Positions 24,953-33,153 of a stretch of 64,000 nucleotides of DNA are shown here, piece after piece (the first letter of the stretch is position 1; every line of letters begins with the position of its first letter). The DNA comes from Thermococcus gammatolerans EJ3 (GTDB lineage Archaea > Methanobacteriota_B > Thermococci > Thermococcales > Thermococcaceae), in the NCBI RefSeq assembly GCF_000022365.1, contig NC_012804.1, positions 1,054,001 through 1,118,000 of the forward strand, written 5' to 3'. A program made the position numbers and the translations under genes. The notes below the pieces were generated by a model that had not been told where the DNA came from, searched no databases, and saw nothing but the letters and a program-made list of their open reading frames with translations.

Positions 24953-25405
24953 ATGGAGGTTGACGTTCCTGGTCACGGACGAATCGAATTCAATGCCATC
25001 CTCTTCGACCTGAACGGCACTCTGGGGGTTGAGGGAAGGGTTCCGGAGGACGTCAAGGGGCTCCTCACAAGGCTGGCCAGCCGGTGCACCGTTGTCATTC
25101 TGAGCGCTGATACCTTCGGGACTCTGGAAGAGGAGTTCAAAGGGCTTCCTGTCCGAATTGAAAGGGTTTCAAGCGGGGCAGAGAAGGCCGAGATCGCGGA
25201 AGGGTACAGGCCCTACGTTGCCATCGGTAACGGGAACAACGACGTTGCCATGCTTGAAAAGGCGGAGTTGGCTTTCTGTGTAATCGGGAAGGAAGGTGCA
25301 GCAGTTGATGCGCTCCTTGCGAGCGATGTTGTCGTCACCGACGTGAGGGACGCGATGGAGATGCTCCTCGACGAGAAGAAGCTGATAGCGACGCTGAGGA
25401 GGTAG
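24953..25405 (+). CDS. HAD-superfamily protein, soluble P-type ATPase-like
   Basis: 150 residues. The HAD core is visible: motif I as FDLNGTLGVEGRV, motif II in VVILSADTFGT, and motif IV as IGNGNNDVAML. Motif I reads DLNGT rather than DxDGT, so the second Asp is Asn. This is the pattern of COG4087 soluble P-type-ATPase-like proteins, which lack a cap domain and membrane region. The nucleophile Asp and the GNGNND acidic residues remain, so phosphatase activity is possible. The ATG follows CCGGTGAGTTAA. Downstream is a decayed locus. Confidence 0.78.
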   Translation: MEVDVPGHGRIEFNAILFDLNGTLGVEGRVPEDVKGLLTRLASRCTVVILSADTFGTLEEEFKGLPVRIERVSSGAEKAEIAEGYRPYVAIGNGNNDVAMLEKAELAFCVIGKEGAAVDALLASDVVVTDVRDAMEMLLDEKKLIATLRR

Positions 25406-25407
25406 TC

Positions 25408-25860
25408 ATAGACTACAAAACCCTGAAAGGCGTCGGCACTGCCAGGTTCGTGATAAAGAAGTCCGTCTTTATAGGCTATGCTTCTCCAGCAAACACTGAG
25501 GAAGAGGCCAAGGCCTTCATCGAGAGAATCAAGGCCCCCACCACAGCGACGCGGCAAGTCTTGCAATTGAGAACGCGGGCATAATTGAAGCTTACGAGAT
25601 GGAGCGCTGGTAACTTTCACCGTAGAAACACGGGGTTTACATTGGGATTCTTAGAGTGCTGGTGGAGGCTGCCCAAGCGCACTCAGGGGGGCAGAGGTCT
25701 ATCGGAGACTAAAGTCCCTGGCCTCGCTCCCAAAAGAGTACAGCACGTCTACAAATACCTTAAACTTGAAAAAGACCGGATCCGCTCGCTCGGTGGAAAG
25801 AGGTACTGGGTTGAGAACCTCCTTCTCAAGGAGGCGGTCAGGAAGTTTAATTTTCAGTGA
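25408..25860 (+). pseudogene. Decayed locus starting with a YigZ/IMPACT-like N-terminus
   Basis: Directly after the HAD stop, a GGAGGT ribosome site is followed by ATA where ATG would be expected, then IDYKTLKGVGTARFVIKKSVF and PANTEEEAKAFIERIK, which look like the start of a YigZ/IMPACT (UPF0029) protein. Near 25537 the frame shifts: the next frame gives HHSDAASLAIENAGIIEAYE and stops at TAA. Further coding-like pieces follow in other frames (ILRVLVEAAQAHS, EVYRRLKSLASLPKEY, then VYKYLKLEKDRIRSLGGKR and a TGA at about 25858). The later pieces are not recognised and may come from a second gene. Lost start plus several shifts argue for a dead gene. Confidence 0.55.
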
Positions 25861-26054
25861 TGCCCTCTCCTTTGCTTTCCAAAACCTCCCCAGCCCTAAT
25901 CGCGGCCCATTTGTCCATGAACTTCCAAGTGTGTTCTTGAGTGGAGGTGATACTTTGAAGGCCTACGTGACGGCTATCGGCACACCCCTTGAGCCCCCAA
26001 CTTTTCCCCGCAACCCTTTAAAATCCTCTTCCTCAGCTTAGCCCGGTGGTGAGA
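25861..26054 (+). promoter_or_regulatory. Upstream region of RLI gene with TATA box
   Basis: A TATA box (tttaaaat, 26017-26024) lies about 31 bp before the RLI ATG. Between the decayed locus and this box there is a 28-codon frame with a good ribosome site (GGAGGTGAT, then TTG at 25955), beginning KAYVTAIGT; it looks like a gene remnant. Nothing else is seen. Confidence 0.5.
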
Positions 26055-27827
26055 ATGGCGAGGATAGCTGTCATCGACTACGACAAGTGCAACCCGAACA
26101 AGTGTGGTCACTTCCTCTGCGAGCGAGTCTGCCCCGTCAACCGAATGGGCGGTGAGGCGATAATCATAGACGAGGAGAACTACCGTCCCATCATACAGGA
26201 GGCCAGCTGTACCGGCTGTGGAATCTGCGTCCACAAGTGCCCCTTCAACGCGATAACCATAGTAAACCTGCCAGAACAGCTCGACGAGGACTGCGTCCAC
26301 CGCTACGGAATCAACGGCTTCGTCCTCTACCGCCTCCCCGTCGTCAAGGAGGGCATGGTCGTCGGAATCCTCGGGCCCAACGGAACGGGTAAGACGACCG
26401 CCGTTAAAATCCTCTCCGGCCAGCTCCTGCCGAACCTCTGCGGTGATAACGACTCCTGGGACAACGTGATTAAGGCCTTCCGCGGAAACGAGCTCCAGAC
26501 GTACTTCGAGAGGCTGAAGAACAAGGAGATTCGCCCCGTCGTCAAGCCCCAGTACGTTGACCTGATTCCCAAGGCCGTCAGGGGGAAGGTCCGCGACCTG
26601 CTCAGGAAGGCCGACGAGAGCGGAAGGTTCGACGAGGTTGTTAAGGAGCTTGAGCTCGAAAACGTCCTTGATAGAGATATAAGGCACCTCTCGGGCGGTG
26701 AGCTCCAGCGCGTTGCCATAGCCGCGGCCCTCCTGAGAAACGCCGAGTTCTACTTCTTCGATGAGCCGTCGAGCTACCTCGACATAAGGCAGAGGCTCAG
26801 GATTGCGAAAATCATAAGGAAGCTCGCCGAGTCGGGCAAGAACGTTCTGGCGGTCGAGCACGACCTTGCTATCCTCGACTACATGAGCGACATAATTCAC
26901 GTCGTCTACGGTAAGCCCGGCGCCTACGGTATTTTCTCCCAGCCGAAATCAACGCGCAACGGCATAAACGAGTTTCTCAGAGGCTACCTCCGCGATGAAA
27001 ACGTCCGCTTCAGGCCCTACGAGATAAACTTCAGCAAGAAGAGCGAGCGCAAAAGCCAGGAGGGAGAAATTCTCGTGGAGTACCCGCCGCTTGTGAAGGA
27101 CTACGGCTCCTTCAGGCTTGAGGCCGAGGGGGGAGAGCTCTACATCGGCGAGGTGGTAGGAATCGTCGGCCCGAACGGAATCGGTAAGACGACCTTCGTG
27201 AAGATGCTCGCCGGCGTCGAGAAGCCCACCGAAGGCGAGATAGACTGGTCGCTGACCGTCAGTTACAAGCCCCAGTACATCAAGACAGACTACGAGGGCA
27301 CCGTCTACGAGCTCCTCAGCAAGATTGACGCAGGCAAGCTCATGAGCAGTTTTTACAAGAGCGAGCTCCTGAACCCGCTCGGGATTCCCGAGCTCTACGA
27401 CAAGAACGTCAACGACCTTTCCGGTGGTGAGCTTCAACGCGTCGCCATAACCGCCTGCCTGCTCCGCGATGCTGACCTCTACCTCCTCGACGAGCCCTCA
27501 GCGCATCTCGACGTCGAGCAGAGGTTAGCTGTCTCGAAGGCAATCCGCTCGCTGATGGCCAAGAACGAGAAGACTGCTCTCATAGTCGAGCACGACGTCA
27601 TGATGGTGGACTACCTGAGCGACAGGCTCATAGTCTTCGAGGGCCAGCCCGGCAGATTCGGAAAGGCTAGCAAGCCGATGGGCATGCGCGAGGGCATGAA
27701 CAGGTTCTTGGCATCAGTCGGGGTAACCTTCCGCAGGGACCCCGATACGGGCAGACCGAGGGCCAACAAGGAAGGCTCCGTAAAGGACAGGGAGCAGAAG
27801 GAGAGGGGAGAGTACTACTACACCTAA
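26055..27827 (+). CDS. rli: Ribosome biogenesis/recycling ATPase RLI (ABCE1)
   Basis: 590 residues, the standard ABCE1 size. The enzyme splits the 70S ribosome after termination with aRF1 or Pelota. Seen in order: an N-terminal domain with two 4Fe-4S clusters (CNPNKCGHFLCERVCP, CTGCGICVHKCPF), first ATPase (Walker A GPNGTGKTT, signature LSGGELQRVAIA, Walker B FYFFDEPSSYLD), hinge, second ATPase (GPNGIGKTT, LSGGELQRVAIT, LYLLDEPSAHLD) and the C-terminal tail. Start: ATG after GGTGGTGAGA; a GTG three codons earlier lies inside the ribosome site. Cytoplasmic and probably essential. Confidence 0.97.
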   Translation: MARIAVIDYDKCNPNKCGHFLCERVCPVNRMGGEAIIIDEENYRPIIQEASCTGCGICVHKCPFNAITIVNLPEQLDEDCVHRYGINGFVLYRLPVVKEGMVVGILGPNGTGKTTAVKILSGQLLPNLCGDNDSWDNVIKAFRGNELQTYFERLKNKEIRPVVKPQYVDLIPKAVRGKVRDLLRKADESGRFDEVVKELELENVLDRDIRHLSGGELQRVAIAAALLRNAEFYFFDEPSSYLDIRQRLRIAKIIRKLAESGKNVLAVEHDLAILDYMSDIIHVVYGKPGAYGIFSQPKSTRNGINEFLRGYLRDENVRFRPYEINFSKKSERKSQEGEILVEYPPLVKDYGSFRLEAEGGELYIGEVVGIVGPNGIGKTTFVKMLAGVEKPTEGEIDWSLTVSYKPQYIKTDYEGTVYELLSKIDAGKLMSSFYKSELLNPLGIPELYDKNVNDLSGGELQRVAITACLLRDADLYLLDEPSAHLDVEQRLAVSKAIRSLMAKNEKTALIVEHDVMMVDYLSDRLIVFEGQPGRFGKASKPMGMREGMNRFLASVGVTFRRDPDTGRPRANKEGSVKDREQKERGEYYYT

Positions 27828-27876
27828 AGGACCTAAAGGCTTTTCTTTTCCTTCCCCAAATTCTTTCGGTGATGCC

Positions 27877-28863
27877 ATGCTCCCACCGGGCAAGTTACCT
27901 CCCGAAAAGCTGGAGGAGCTCGTGTTCAGGTTCGTTGGCGGGGGAAAAGGAAGGCTCATAATCGGACCGGGACAGGGCATCGATGCCGCGGCCATAGACT
28001 TCGGTGAAACTGTACTCGTTGCCTCCACCGACCCGATAACGGGAGCCGAGAAGAGGATCGGTTTTTACTCGGTTCACGTTAACGCCAACGACGTTGCAAC
28101 CTTTGGTGCCAAGCCCCAATGGTTCCTCGCGACGGTTCTCCTGCCCGAAAATACTGAGGAGAGCCTGCTCTTAGAGATAATGAAAGAGATGTCTGAAACC
28201 GCGAGAAGGCTCGGCGTGTTGATCGTTGGCGGACACACCGAAGTTACTCCCGGCCTGGACAGGCCGATAGTCATCGGGACGATGCTCGGCGAGGTGGAGC
28301 GGGATAGACTAGTCCTGCCGAATGGAGCCAGACCGGGTGACGCTATCATTTTGACGAAATGGGCCGGTCTCGAGGGAACGGCAATAATAGCGAGCGAAAG
28401 GGAGGAGGAACTCAGGGGAGTTTTCGGTGACTCCCTCGTTGAAAGGGCCAAGAGCCTGATCGAGTACCTAAGCGTTGTCCCTGAGGCAATGCTCCTGAGG
28501 GACTTCGCAAACGCCATGCACGATCCGACTGAAGGGGGAGTACTCAACGGTCTCCACGAGATGGCCGATGCCTCCGGGCTGGGGCTCAGAATCTTCGTCG
28601 AGAGGATACCCATCAGGGAGGAAACTGAACGGATATGCAACTTCTATGGCCTCAATCCCCTGGCCCTGATAAGCTCGGGCTCCCTGCTGGCGGCGGTTCC
28701 TAGGGACAACGCGAGGTTCGTCGTCGAGAAACTCCTGGCTAGGGGCATAAACGCAGCTATCATCGGGGAATTTCTCGCCGAGAAAAAGAGAATCATGATA
28801 AAGGGAGGAGACGAAGTACCGCTCCCCAGACCGCTCAGCGACGAGCTCTGGAAGGTTGTTTAA
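27877..28863 (+). CDS. HypE-like / AIR synthase-related protein
   Basis: 328 residues with the AIR-synthase fold: N-terminal ATP-binding half (IIGPGQGIDAAAIDFG, HVNANDVATFGAKP) and C-terminal half (MHDPTEGGVLNGLHEMADAS). These blocks are shared with HypE, ThiL, PurM and SelD. Unlike HypE it ends LWKVV, with no C-terminal Cys to carry the thiocyanate group, so it is not a normal HypE. Archaea often have such HypE-like paralogs (COG1973) of unknown role. The ATG follows TTCGGTGATGCC. It converges on tgtA with a 4-bp overlap. Confidence 0.82.
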   Translation: MLPPGKLPPEKLEELVFRFVGGGKGRLIIGPGQGIDAAAIDFGETVLVASTDPITGAEKRIGFYSVHVNANDVATFGAKPQWFLATVLLPENTEESLLLEIMKEMSETARRLGVLIVGGHTEVTPGLDRPIVIGTMLGEVERDRLVLPNGARPGDAIILTKWAGLEGTAIIASEREEELRGVFGDSLVERAKSLIEYLSVVPEAMLLRDFANAMHDPTEGGVLNGLHEMADASGLGLRIFVERIPIREETERICNFYGLNPLALISSGSLLAAVPRDNARFVVEKLLARGINAAIIGEFLAEKKRIMIKGGDEVPLPRPLSDELWKVV

Positions 28864-30602
28864 CCCTTCTCTATTCCCCTCCTAACCTTCACGGCCAGTC
28901 CGCTCTGGAAGACCTTCAGCTCCTCGCCGTTCAGAAGGGTCTGCCCTGTCGCGAGGAGTTCATCCTTTTCGTTCACTACCAAAACTTCGTCGTAGGGCCT
29001 GATTGAGGGGTCGGCATCGACCACGAACTTGGCGAAGACGTTTTTTCCGCGCTTCGCGAAGGGTTCGGCATCTTCGTTGACCACGACGCGCATCTTCGGG
29101 AACGGCAGGAGCGCGTGAAGTCTCTTTGCCCCCTCGATGCCGAGCGTTAACAGGCCGTCCTCCGCCCTGAAGGTCGCGAGGTGCTTGCCCTTCGCCTTTA
29201 CCTGCCTCGGCATGCCAGTCTTCCGCGAGAGCTCCACGAAAGCGTCCTTGAAGGCCTCGCCCGCCCCTTCGCCGAACTGGTACTCCGCGACGGCCATGAC
29301 GTACTTTCTCGCTTCCCCTTTCCTCGGCTTCTCTATCGTGAAGTCCTCCTCGCCCTCGCTCTGGGCGAAGGGGTAGCTCAAACTCAGATACTTTGGAATC
29401 TCTCCGAATATCGGGTGTCTAATCCTCTCGGGGAACTTTTTGGCCACCCGCTCGGCCCTCTCCTTGGCGCGGTAAACGATGGGCCATCTCATTGCTTCCT
29501 CGCTCACCTTGAAGAAGGCACTCGCCTTGGTTATCGGCTCGTTCTTCTCAAGGTAGTCTCGGTACTCAAGCAGCCTCTTGTAAGCTGAGTAAAGCTTCGG
29601 GTGGCTCCTTGCCCTCTCGTCAACGAGGCGCCAGAGTTCACCCTCCTTTATCGCCTGCTTGACCCTATTGAGCTCCTCGCGTATCACCCAGAGGTTGTGG
29701 ATGGCCAAAAGCCTCGTCCTTTCTTCCTTCGGCATCTCACGCAACTCTTGCGGGGTGTAGCGGGAGCACACGGGACAGGAGCAGGGGAAGTACTCAAGCT
29801 CTTCGAGCCTTTTCGTCCCCTCGGGCGTCAAATAGCGGTCGTCTTTAGCGTACAAGGCATAGCTCGCCGAGTCGAAGAGGTCAACGCCCATAGCAACGGC
29901 TAAGGCGAAAATCATCGGGTGGCCCGCTCCAAAGAGGTGAACCGGCCTGTCCGGTCTTAGACCGAGCTTGGAAGCCACCACAACGTCCACTAAATCGCGG
30001 TAGCGGTAGCTCTCCATGAGCGGAACGACTGCACCGATCGGGTGGATTTCAAAGTTCATCTTGCTGAGCTCCTGAGCGGCGTGGGTTCTTAAGTCCGGAT
30101 AAGTTGAACCCTGGACAGCAGCGTTCATAGCGATGTTCTTTATGCTTTCGGCTTCCTTCGCCCGCTCGAGGGTTATCCTGAGGTCTTCCTCGGCCTTCTC
30201 CCTCGGCGCGTCGGGAGGGGTCGGAATGTCGAGGAAGGTGCCTATATCGACGCCGATTTTCTCCTGGAACTCGATTATCTCCCTGTTGGTAACCTCGACC
30301 TCGCCGTAGCGCATGAGCTGGAATGAGCCGGAATCTACCTCGATTATCCCGTCGTAGTCAAGGAGCCTGTGAATGCCCAGCTCAAGGGCCTTTTCCTTCA
30401 ATTCCGGCGTCTTGTAGATGATGTAGGAGTTTGTGATTATCATTCCAAAGCCCATCTCCTCGAGCTCCTTCGGCGTTACGATGAGCTGTTTCGGGTTAAT
30501 GACGGGCATTATCGCTGGTGTCTCGATGCTCTTGCCGTTAACGGTGAGCTTCCCTATTCTTCCGGCCGCGTCGCGCGCCTTAACCTCGAACCTGAACTCC
30601 AT
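28860..30602 (-). CDS. tgtA: Archaeosine tRNA-guanine transglycosylase
   Basis: 580 residues, close to the 582 of the Pyrococcus enzyme. It exchanges guanine-15 of tRNA D-loops for preQ0, the first tRNA step of archaeosine. Catalytic domain: nucleophile-region DSGSFQLMRYGE, substrate loop LFGAGHPMIFALAVAMG with DLFDSASYALYAKD, zinc site CSCPVCSRYTP plus a later His. C-terminal C2/C3 domains and a PUA domain (about 505-580: RVVVNEDAEPFAKRGKNV, LLNGEELKVFQSGLAVK). The ATG after GAGGTGAGAGC was chosen; five codons of frame lie upstream. Neighbours do not belong to the pathway. Cytoplasmic. Confidence 0.96.
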   Translation of the reverse strand: MEFRFEVKARDAAGRIGKLTVNGKSIETPAIMPVINPKQLIVTPKELEEMGFGMIITNSYIIYKTPELKEKALELGIHRLLDYDGIIEVDSGSFQLMRYGEVEVTNREIIEFQEKIGVDIGTFLDIPTPPDAPREKAEEDLRITLERAKEAESIKNIAMNAAVQGSTYPDLRTHAAQELSKMNFEIHPIGAVVPLMESYRYRDLVDVVVASKLGLRPDRPVHLFGAGHPMIFALAVAMGVDLFDSASYALYAKDDRYLTPEGTKRLEELEYFPCSCPVCSRYTPQELREMPKEERTRLLAIHNLWVIREELNRVKQAIKEGELWRLVDERARSHPKLYSAYKRLLEYRDYLEKNEPITKASAFFKVSEEAMRWPIVYRAKERAERVAKKFPERIRHPIFGEIPKYLSLSYPFAQSEGEEDFTIEKPRKGEARKYVMAVAEYQFGEGAGEAFKDAFVELSRKTGMPRQVKAKGKHLATFRAEDGLLTLGIEGAKRLHALLPFPKMRVVVNEDAEPFAKRGKNVFAKFVVDADPSIRPYDEVLVVNEKDELLATGQTLLNGEELKVFQSGLAVKVRRGIEKG

Positions 30603-30635
30603 GCTCTCACCTCTCAAGGGCCTAACACTTCGACC

Positions 30636-31562
30636 TTAAAAGCCTGCCGAGAAGAGCTTGACGAGAAGAAACGCGAGGATTCCGGCGAAGAGCGGCGCGC
30701 GAACCCAGCTCTTCACGATGTCCACGAGGAGCTTTTTGTTCACGTGCTCGCCCTTGTAGGCGCTCAGCCCGCTTATCGCCCCAACTATCGCCTGGCCCGA
30801 GCTGACGGGCAGGCCGAAGAGGTTTGCGGTGCTGACCGCTATCGAGGCCCCGAACTGACTCGAAAATGCCGAAGTCGGACCGAGGGGTGCTATGTCCTTT
30901 CCTATCGTCATCATGACTTCATAGCTGAAGGTGAGCGTCCCGAAGGCCATCACAAGGGCGAGGAAGGCGTTTGGGTCGGACATTCCGCCGGCCTTTGCAA
31001 GGCCTATAACGTTCGAGACCTCGTTCGTGCCGAGGTTGAAGGCCGAGAAGGCAGAGGCGAGGAAGACGAGCCACTTCTGGGTGAGTTCGAGGTTCTTTAG
31101 ACACTTTATCCTGCGAAGGAGGGGTTTATAGAGCCTGTACACCGCTATGGCAAGGAAAGAAGCAAGAACTGGAGAAAAGAACCACGCCGAGACGATTTTA
31201 CCTATCGTCCACCAGTCGACTGAGAGACCAAGGGCAAGGGAGGAACCTATGAGCGCACCGATTATTGACTGGGTCGTTGAGATTGGCCGTCCCCACAGGC
31301 TCGCGATTGTAACGGCAGATGCCGCGCTGAAGAGCGCCAAAGCGACTTCTCCCGGGGAGAGGCCTCTGGCCAGTTCTGTTATCGTTCCTGAAACGGCGGA
31401 GTGACCGATAACTGCCCCGAGGGTTGTGAACACCGCAACTATCAGCACCGCACGCCTGAAGCCTACGACACCGGAGCCAACGGCGGTTCCAACGGCTTTT
31501 GCGCTGTCGTTCGCTCCTATTGCCCACGCCATGAAGAACGCCGCTGCGGTGACCTCGATCAT
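30636..31562 (-). CDS. PiT family inorganic phosphate transporter
   Basis: 308 residues with nine or ten membrane helices. The inverted-repeat signatures of PiT carriers are present: IGANDSAKAVGTAVGSGVVG near the N-terminus and FNLGTNEVSNVIGLAKAGG in the second half. It moves phosphate with Na+ or H+ across the cytoplasmic membrane. It starts at the ATG (MIEVTAAAFF) after GAGAGGTGATGGA. No phoU-like gene adjoins it here. Two tandem 9-bp palindromes cover the expected transcription start, so the gene is probably repressed by a dedicated factor. It is 33 bp upstream of tgtA on the same strand. Confidence 0.93.
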   Translation of the reverse strand: MIEVTAAAFFMAWAIGANDSAKAVGTAVGSGVVGFRRAVLIVAVFTTLGAVIGHSAVSGTITELARGLSPGEVALALFSAASAVTIASLWGRPISTTQSIIGALIGSSLALGLSVDWWTIGKIVSAWFFSPVLASFLAIAVYRLYKPLLRRIKCLKNLELTQKWLVFLASAFSAFNLGTNEVSNVIGLAKAGGMSDPNAFLALVMAFGTLTFSYEVMMTIGKDIAPLGPTSAFSSQFGASIAVSTANLFGLPVSSGQAIVGAISGLSAYKGEHVNKKLLVDIVKSWVRAPLFAGILAFLLVKLFSAGF

Positions 31563-31576
31563 TCCATCACCTCTCT

Positions 31577-31621
31577 ATAGTCTATATAGTCTATGTGGTA
31601 CAGAGTTGAGCATTTAAAAGG
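31577..31621 (-). promoter_or_regulatory. Promoter with tandem 9-bp palindromes upstream of PiT
   Basis: Two abutting sites, ATAGTCTAT at 31577-31585 and 31586-31594, each a palindrome around a central T. On the minus strand a TATA-like ttttaaat (about 31614-31621) lies 20-25 bp upstream of them, so the sites sit at the expected transcription start and run into the ribosome site of the transporter gene. The plan is the same as the operator at 15876-15907 but the sequence is different. Confidence 0.65.
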
Positions 31622-31666
31622 GTTTCGGATGATAAAACTTAAAGCATCGTTGCGGAGTTACTCACT

Positions 31667-32314
31667 ATGAGAAAGAAAATCCTGACGGCCACGACCTACT
31701 TCGATACCGGCACGTGGCTGACCTACGTTCTCTTTCGGGGCAACCCCTCTGAGCTGTCCAGGGAGATCGAGAACGCCCTTTCTAGGATGGAGATCCGGTA
31801 CAACCGCCTCGTTGATCCCGACTGCTACTCGCTTACGGCGTACGTTGCGGAGCATTTCGGGGAGAGCGTTCTTCTCATCGAGATAAGGGGAGACACTGGA
31901 AAAGTATTCTACGTGGTTCCCGCGCTCTCGAAGATGGAGTTCAAAAACCTCAGGCCGGAGTTCGAGCTCAGGTTCATGGTCACGAAGAGAGCAGGCCTTG
32001 AGGCGCTGGTCGGCTATATCTGTCGGGGAAAGATAACCAAGCGCCACGCCTACCGTTCGGCTGCGAGCTTCGTAGTGAGCATGCTCGCTGGCTTTCTAAG
32101 CTCTGCACTGGGGGAGAGGTTTGGAGCCTTCGCCCAGTTCCTAGTTGGACTGCTCGTTCTCTTCGCTGTGCTCTTTCTCCTTGAGTATCCTCTGTCCGTT
32201 CTAAGCCTCAAAGGTGTTAAAACAGTGGAGGAAAAGAGGAAGGTCAAGGTTCTGGTTGTGAGGAAGAGCGGCGATCTTCCGAAGAGTGACATGAAATTGA
32301 AAGAGGAGAATTGA
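31667..32314 (+). CDS. Hypothetical membrane protein
   Basis: 215 residues. The first 110 form a soluble alpha/beta domain (TYFDTGTWLTYVLFRGNPSE, LLIEIRGDTGKVFYVVP). Two helices follow (SFVVSMLAGFLSSALG, FLVGLLVLFAVLFLLEYPLS), then a short basic tail. No family is recognised. A TATA-like ataaaacttaaag about 30 bp upstream and a near-absent leader are seen. It may be co-transcribed with the unknown gene 32 bp downstream, though that has its own ribosome site. Confidence 0.62.
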   Translation: MRKKILTATTYFDTGTWLTYVLFRGNPSELSREIENALSRMEIRYNRLVDPDCYSLTAYVAEHFGESVLLIEIRGDTGKVFYVVPALSKMEFKNLRPEFELRFMVTKRAGLEALVGYICRGKITKRHAYRSAASFVVSMLAGFLSSALGERFGAFAQFLVGLLVLFAVLFLLEYPLSVLSLKGVKTVEEKRKVKVLVVRKSGDLPKSDMKLKEEN

Positions 32315-32346
32315 CGGAATAGCGCTTGAGGCTCTTGGTGATAGCT

Positions 32347-33153
32347 ATGGGTGTTGATAATTACATTTACTTCGTGTTTGATAAGGAGCCGAAGGAGGTT
32401 GAAGGCTTCCTTAAGAGGGAGTTTGAAGTTGCTGTTCGGGACAGGGAGTGGGATGATCCTTGGATAGATTACCTCAAGGAAAAGGGCCTCTTGGGAGAGG
32501 ATTTTCAGCTCGTTGTCTCAGGCGAACTGCTTTTTGACCCTCCCCTGAGGACTGATGGAGGAGAGACTATAACCAATGCAGACTTCTATATTTACACTGT
32601 CGAGGGTTACACAATCCTCGAAATTCACCCCGTTCTGAGGAGCAGGTGGTGGTTCGTCCTCAGTTCGGAAGTTATCAGACTCCTAAAACAGTTCATGAAG
32701 GGGGAGCCACTCCTAATATGCGGCTACCGGGATGATACAGACCTGACGAAACTCGGCTTCGAGCACAACATGTCCTACCTGTTCATAAACTGGCTTCCCA
32801 AGGCAATTAAAACCGGAAAACTCGAAACCCTACCCTCAGCCCTCACGGCAATTAGGAAAGAACTCTTAGACTTGGAGAATGGTCTCTACGAGCTTATTGA
32901 AAGGCCTGGGAGAGAAGAAAAGGAGTACGTGCTGGTAAAGAGTCTTGGGGACTACAAAATACTCGTTGCGGTGAAGGAGATTGATCTAACGGATGAGGAG
33001 TGCTATCTCGAACTTTTGGAGGACAGAGCATGGTTCAGCTTGGAAATCGTTGGGGTTATCTTCAAGCGCATTGGAAGGAGGATTGAGGATGAGTTCCTTC
33101 TAAAAAGGGCCGAAGAGTTCTTCAGGGCGCAGGTGGGGGAAGATGGGCGTTGA
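32347..33153 (+). CDS. Thermococcal hypothetical protein (intact copy of a tandem pair)
   Basis: 268 residues starting at the ATG (MGVDNYIYFVFDKEPKEVEG) after TTGGTGATAGCT; a TTG seven codons upstream is in frame. Mixed alpha/beta, acidic, soluble, with no recognised domain. Recognisable blocks are TILEIHPVLRSRWWFVLSSE and LETLPSALTAIRKELLDLEN. The next locus is a frameshifted copy with the same block order (VIELHPNPRSWWW, PAIPSAFTLAKEDLLDI), which proves a tandem duplication. Its end overlaps the start of the copy by 11 bp. Function unknown. Confidence 0.68.
   Translation: MGVDNYIYFVFDKEPKEVEGFLKREFEVAVRDREWDDPWIDYLKEKGLLGEDFQLVVSGELLFDPPLRTDGGETITNADFYIYTVEGYTILEIHPVLRSRWWFVLSSEVIRLLKQFMKGEPLLICGYRDDTDLTKLGFEHNMSYLFINWLPKAIKTGKLETLPSALTAIRKELLDLENGLYELIERPGREEKEYVLVKSLGDYKILVAVKEIDLTDEECYLELLEDRAWFSLEIVGVIFKRIGRRIEDEFLLKRAEEFFRAQVGEDGR

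Noticed and set aside
25941-26041. A 28-codon frame with a good ribosome site (TTG start, KAYVTAIGT)
   Set aside because: It ends inside the RLI promoter and matches no complete protein; more likely a leftover of a lost gene.
25974-26900. A 308-codon open frame on the minus strand
   Set aside because: It is antisense to the RLI gene, whose iron-sulfur and ATPase motifs are clear; the minus frame is rich in Val/Glu/Leu from antisense codons and has no family signal.
30369-31100. A 243-codon plus-strand frame
   Set aside because: It is antisense to the ends of tgtA and the PiT gene, both well supported.
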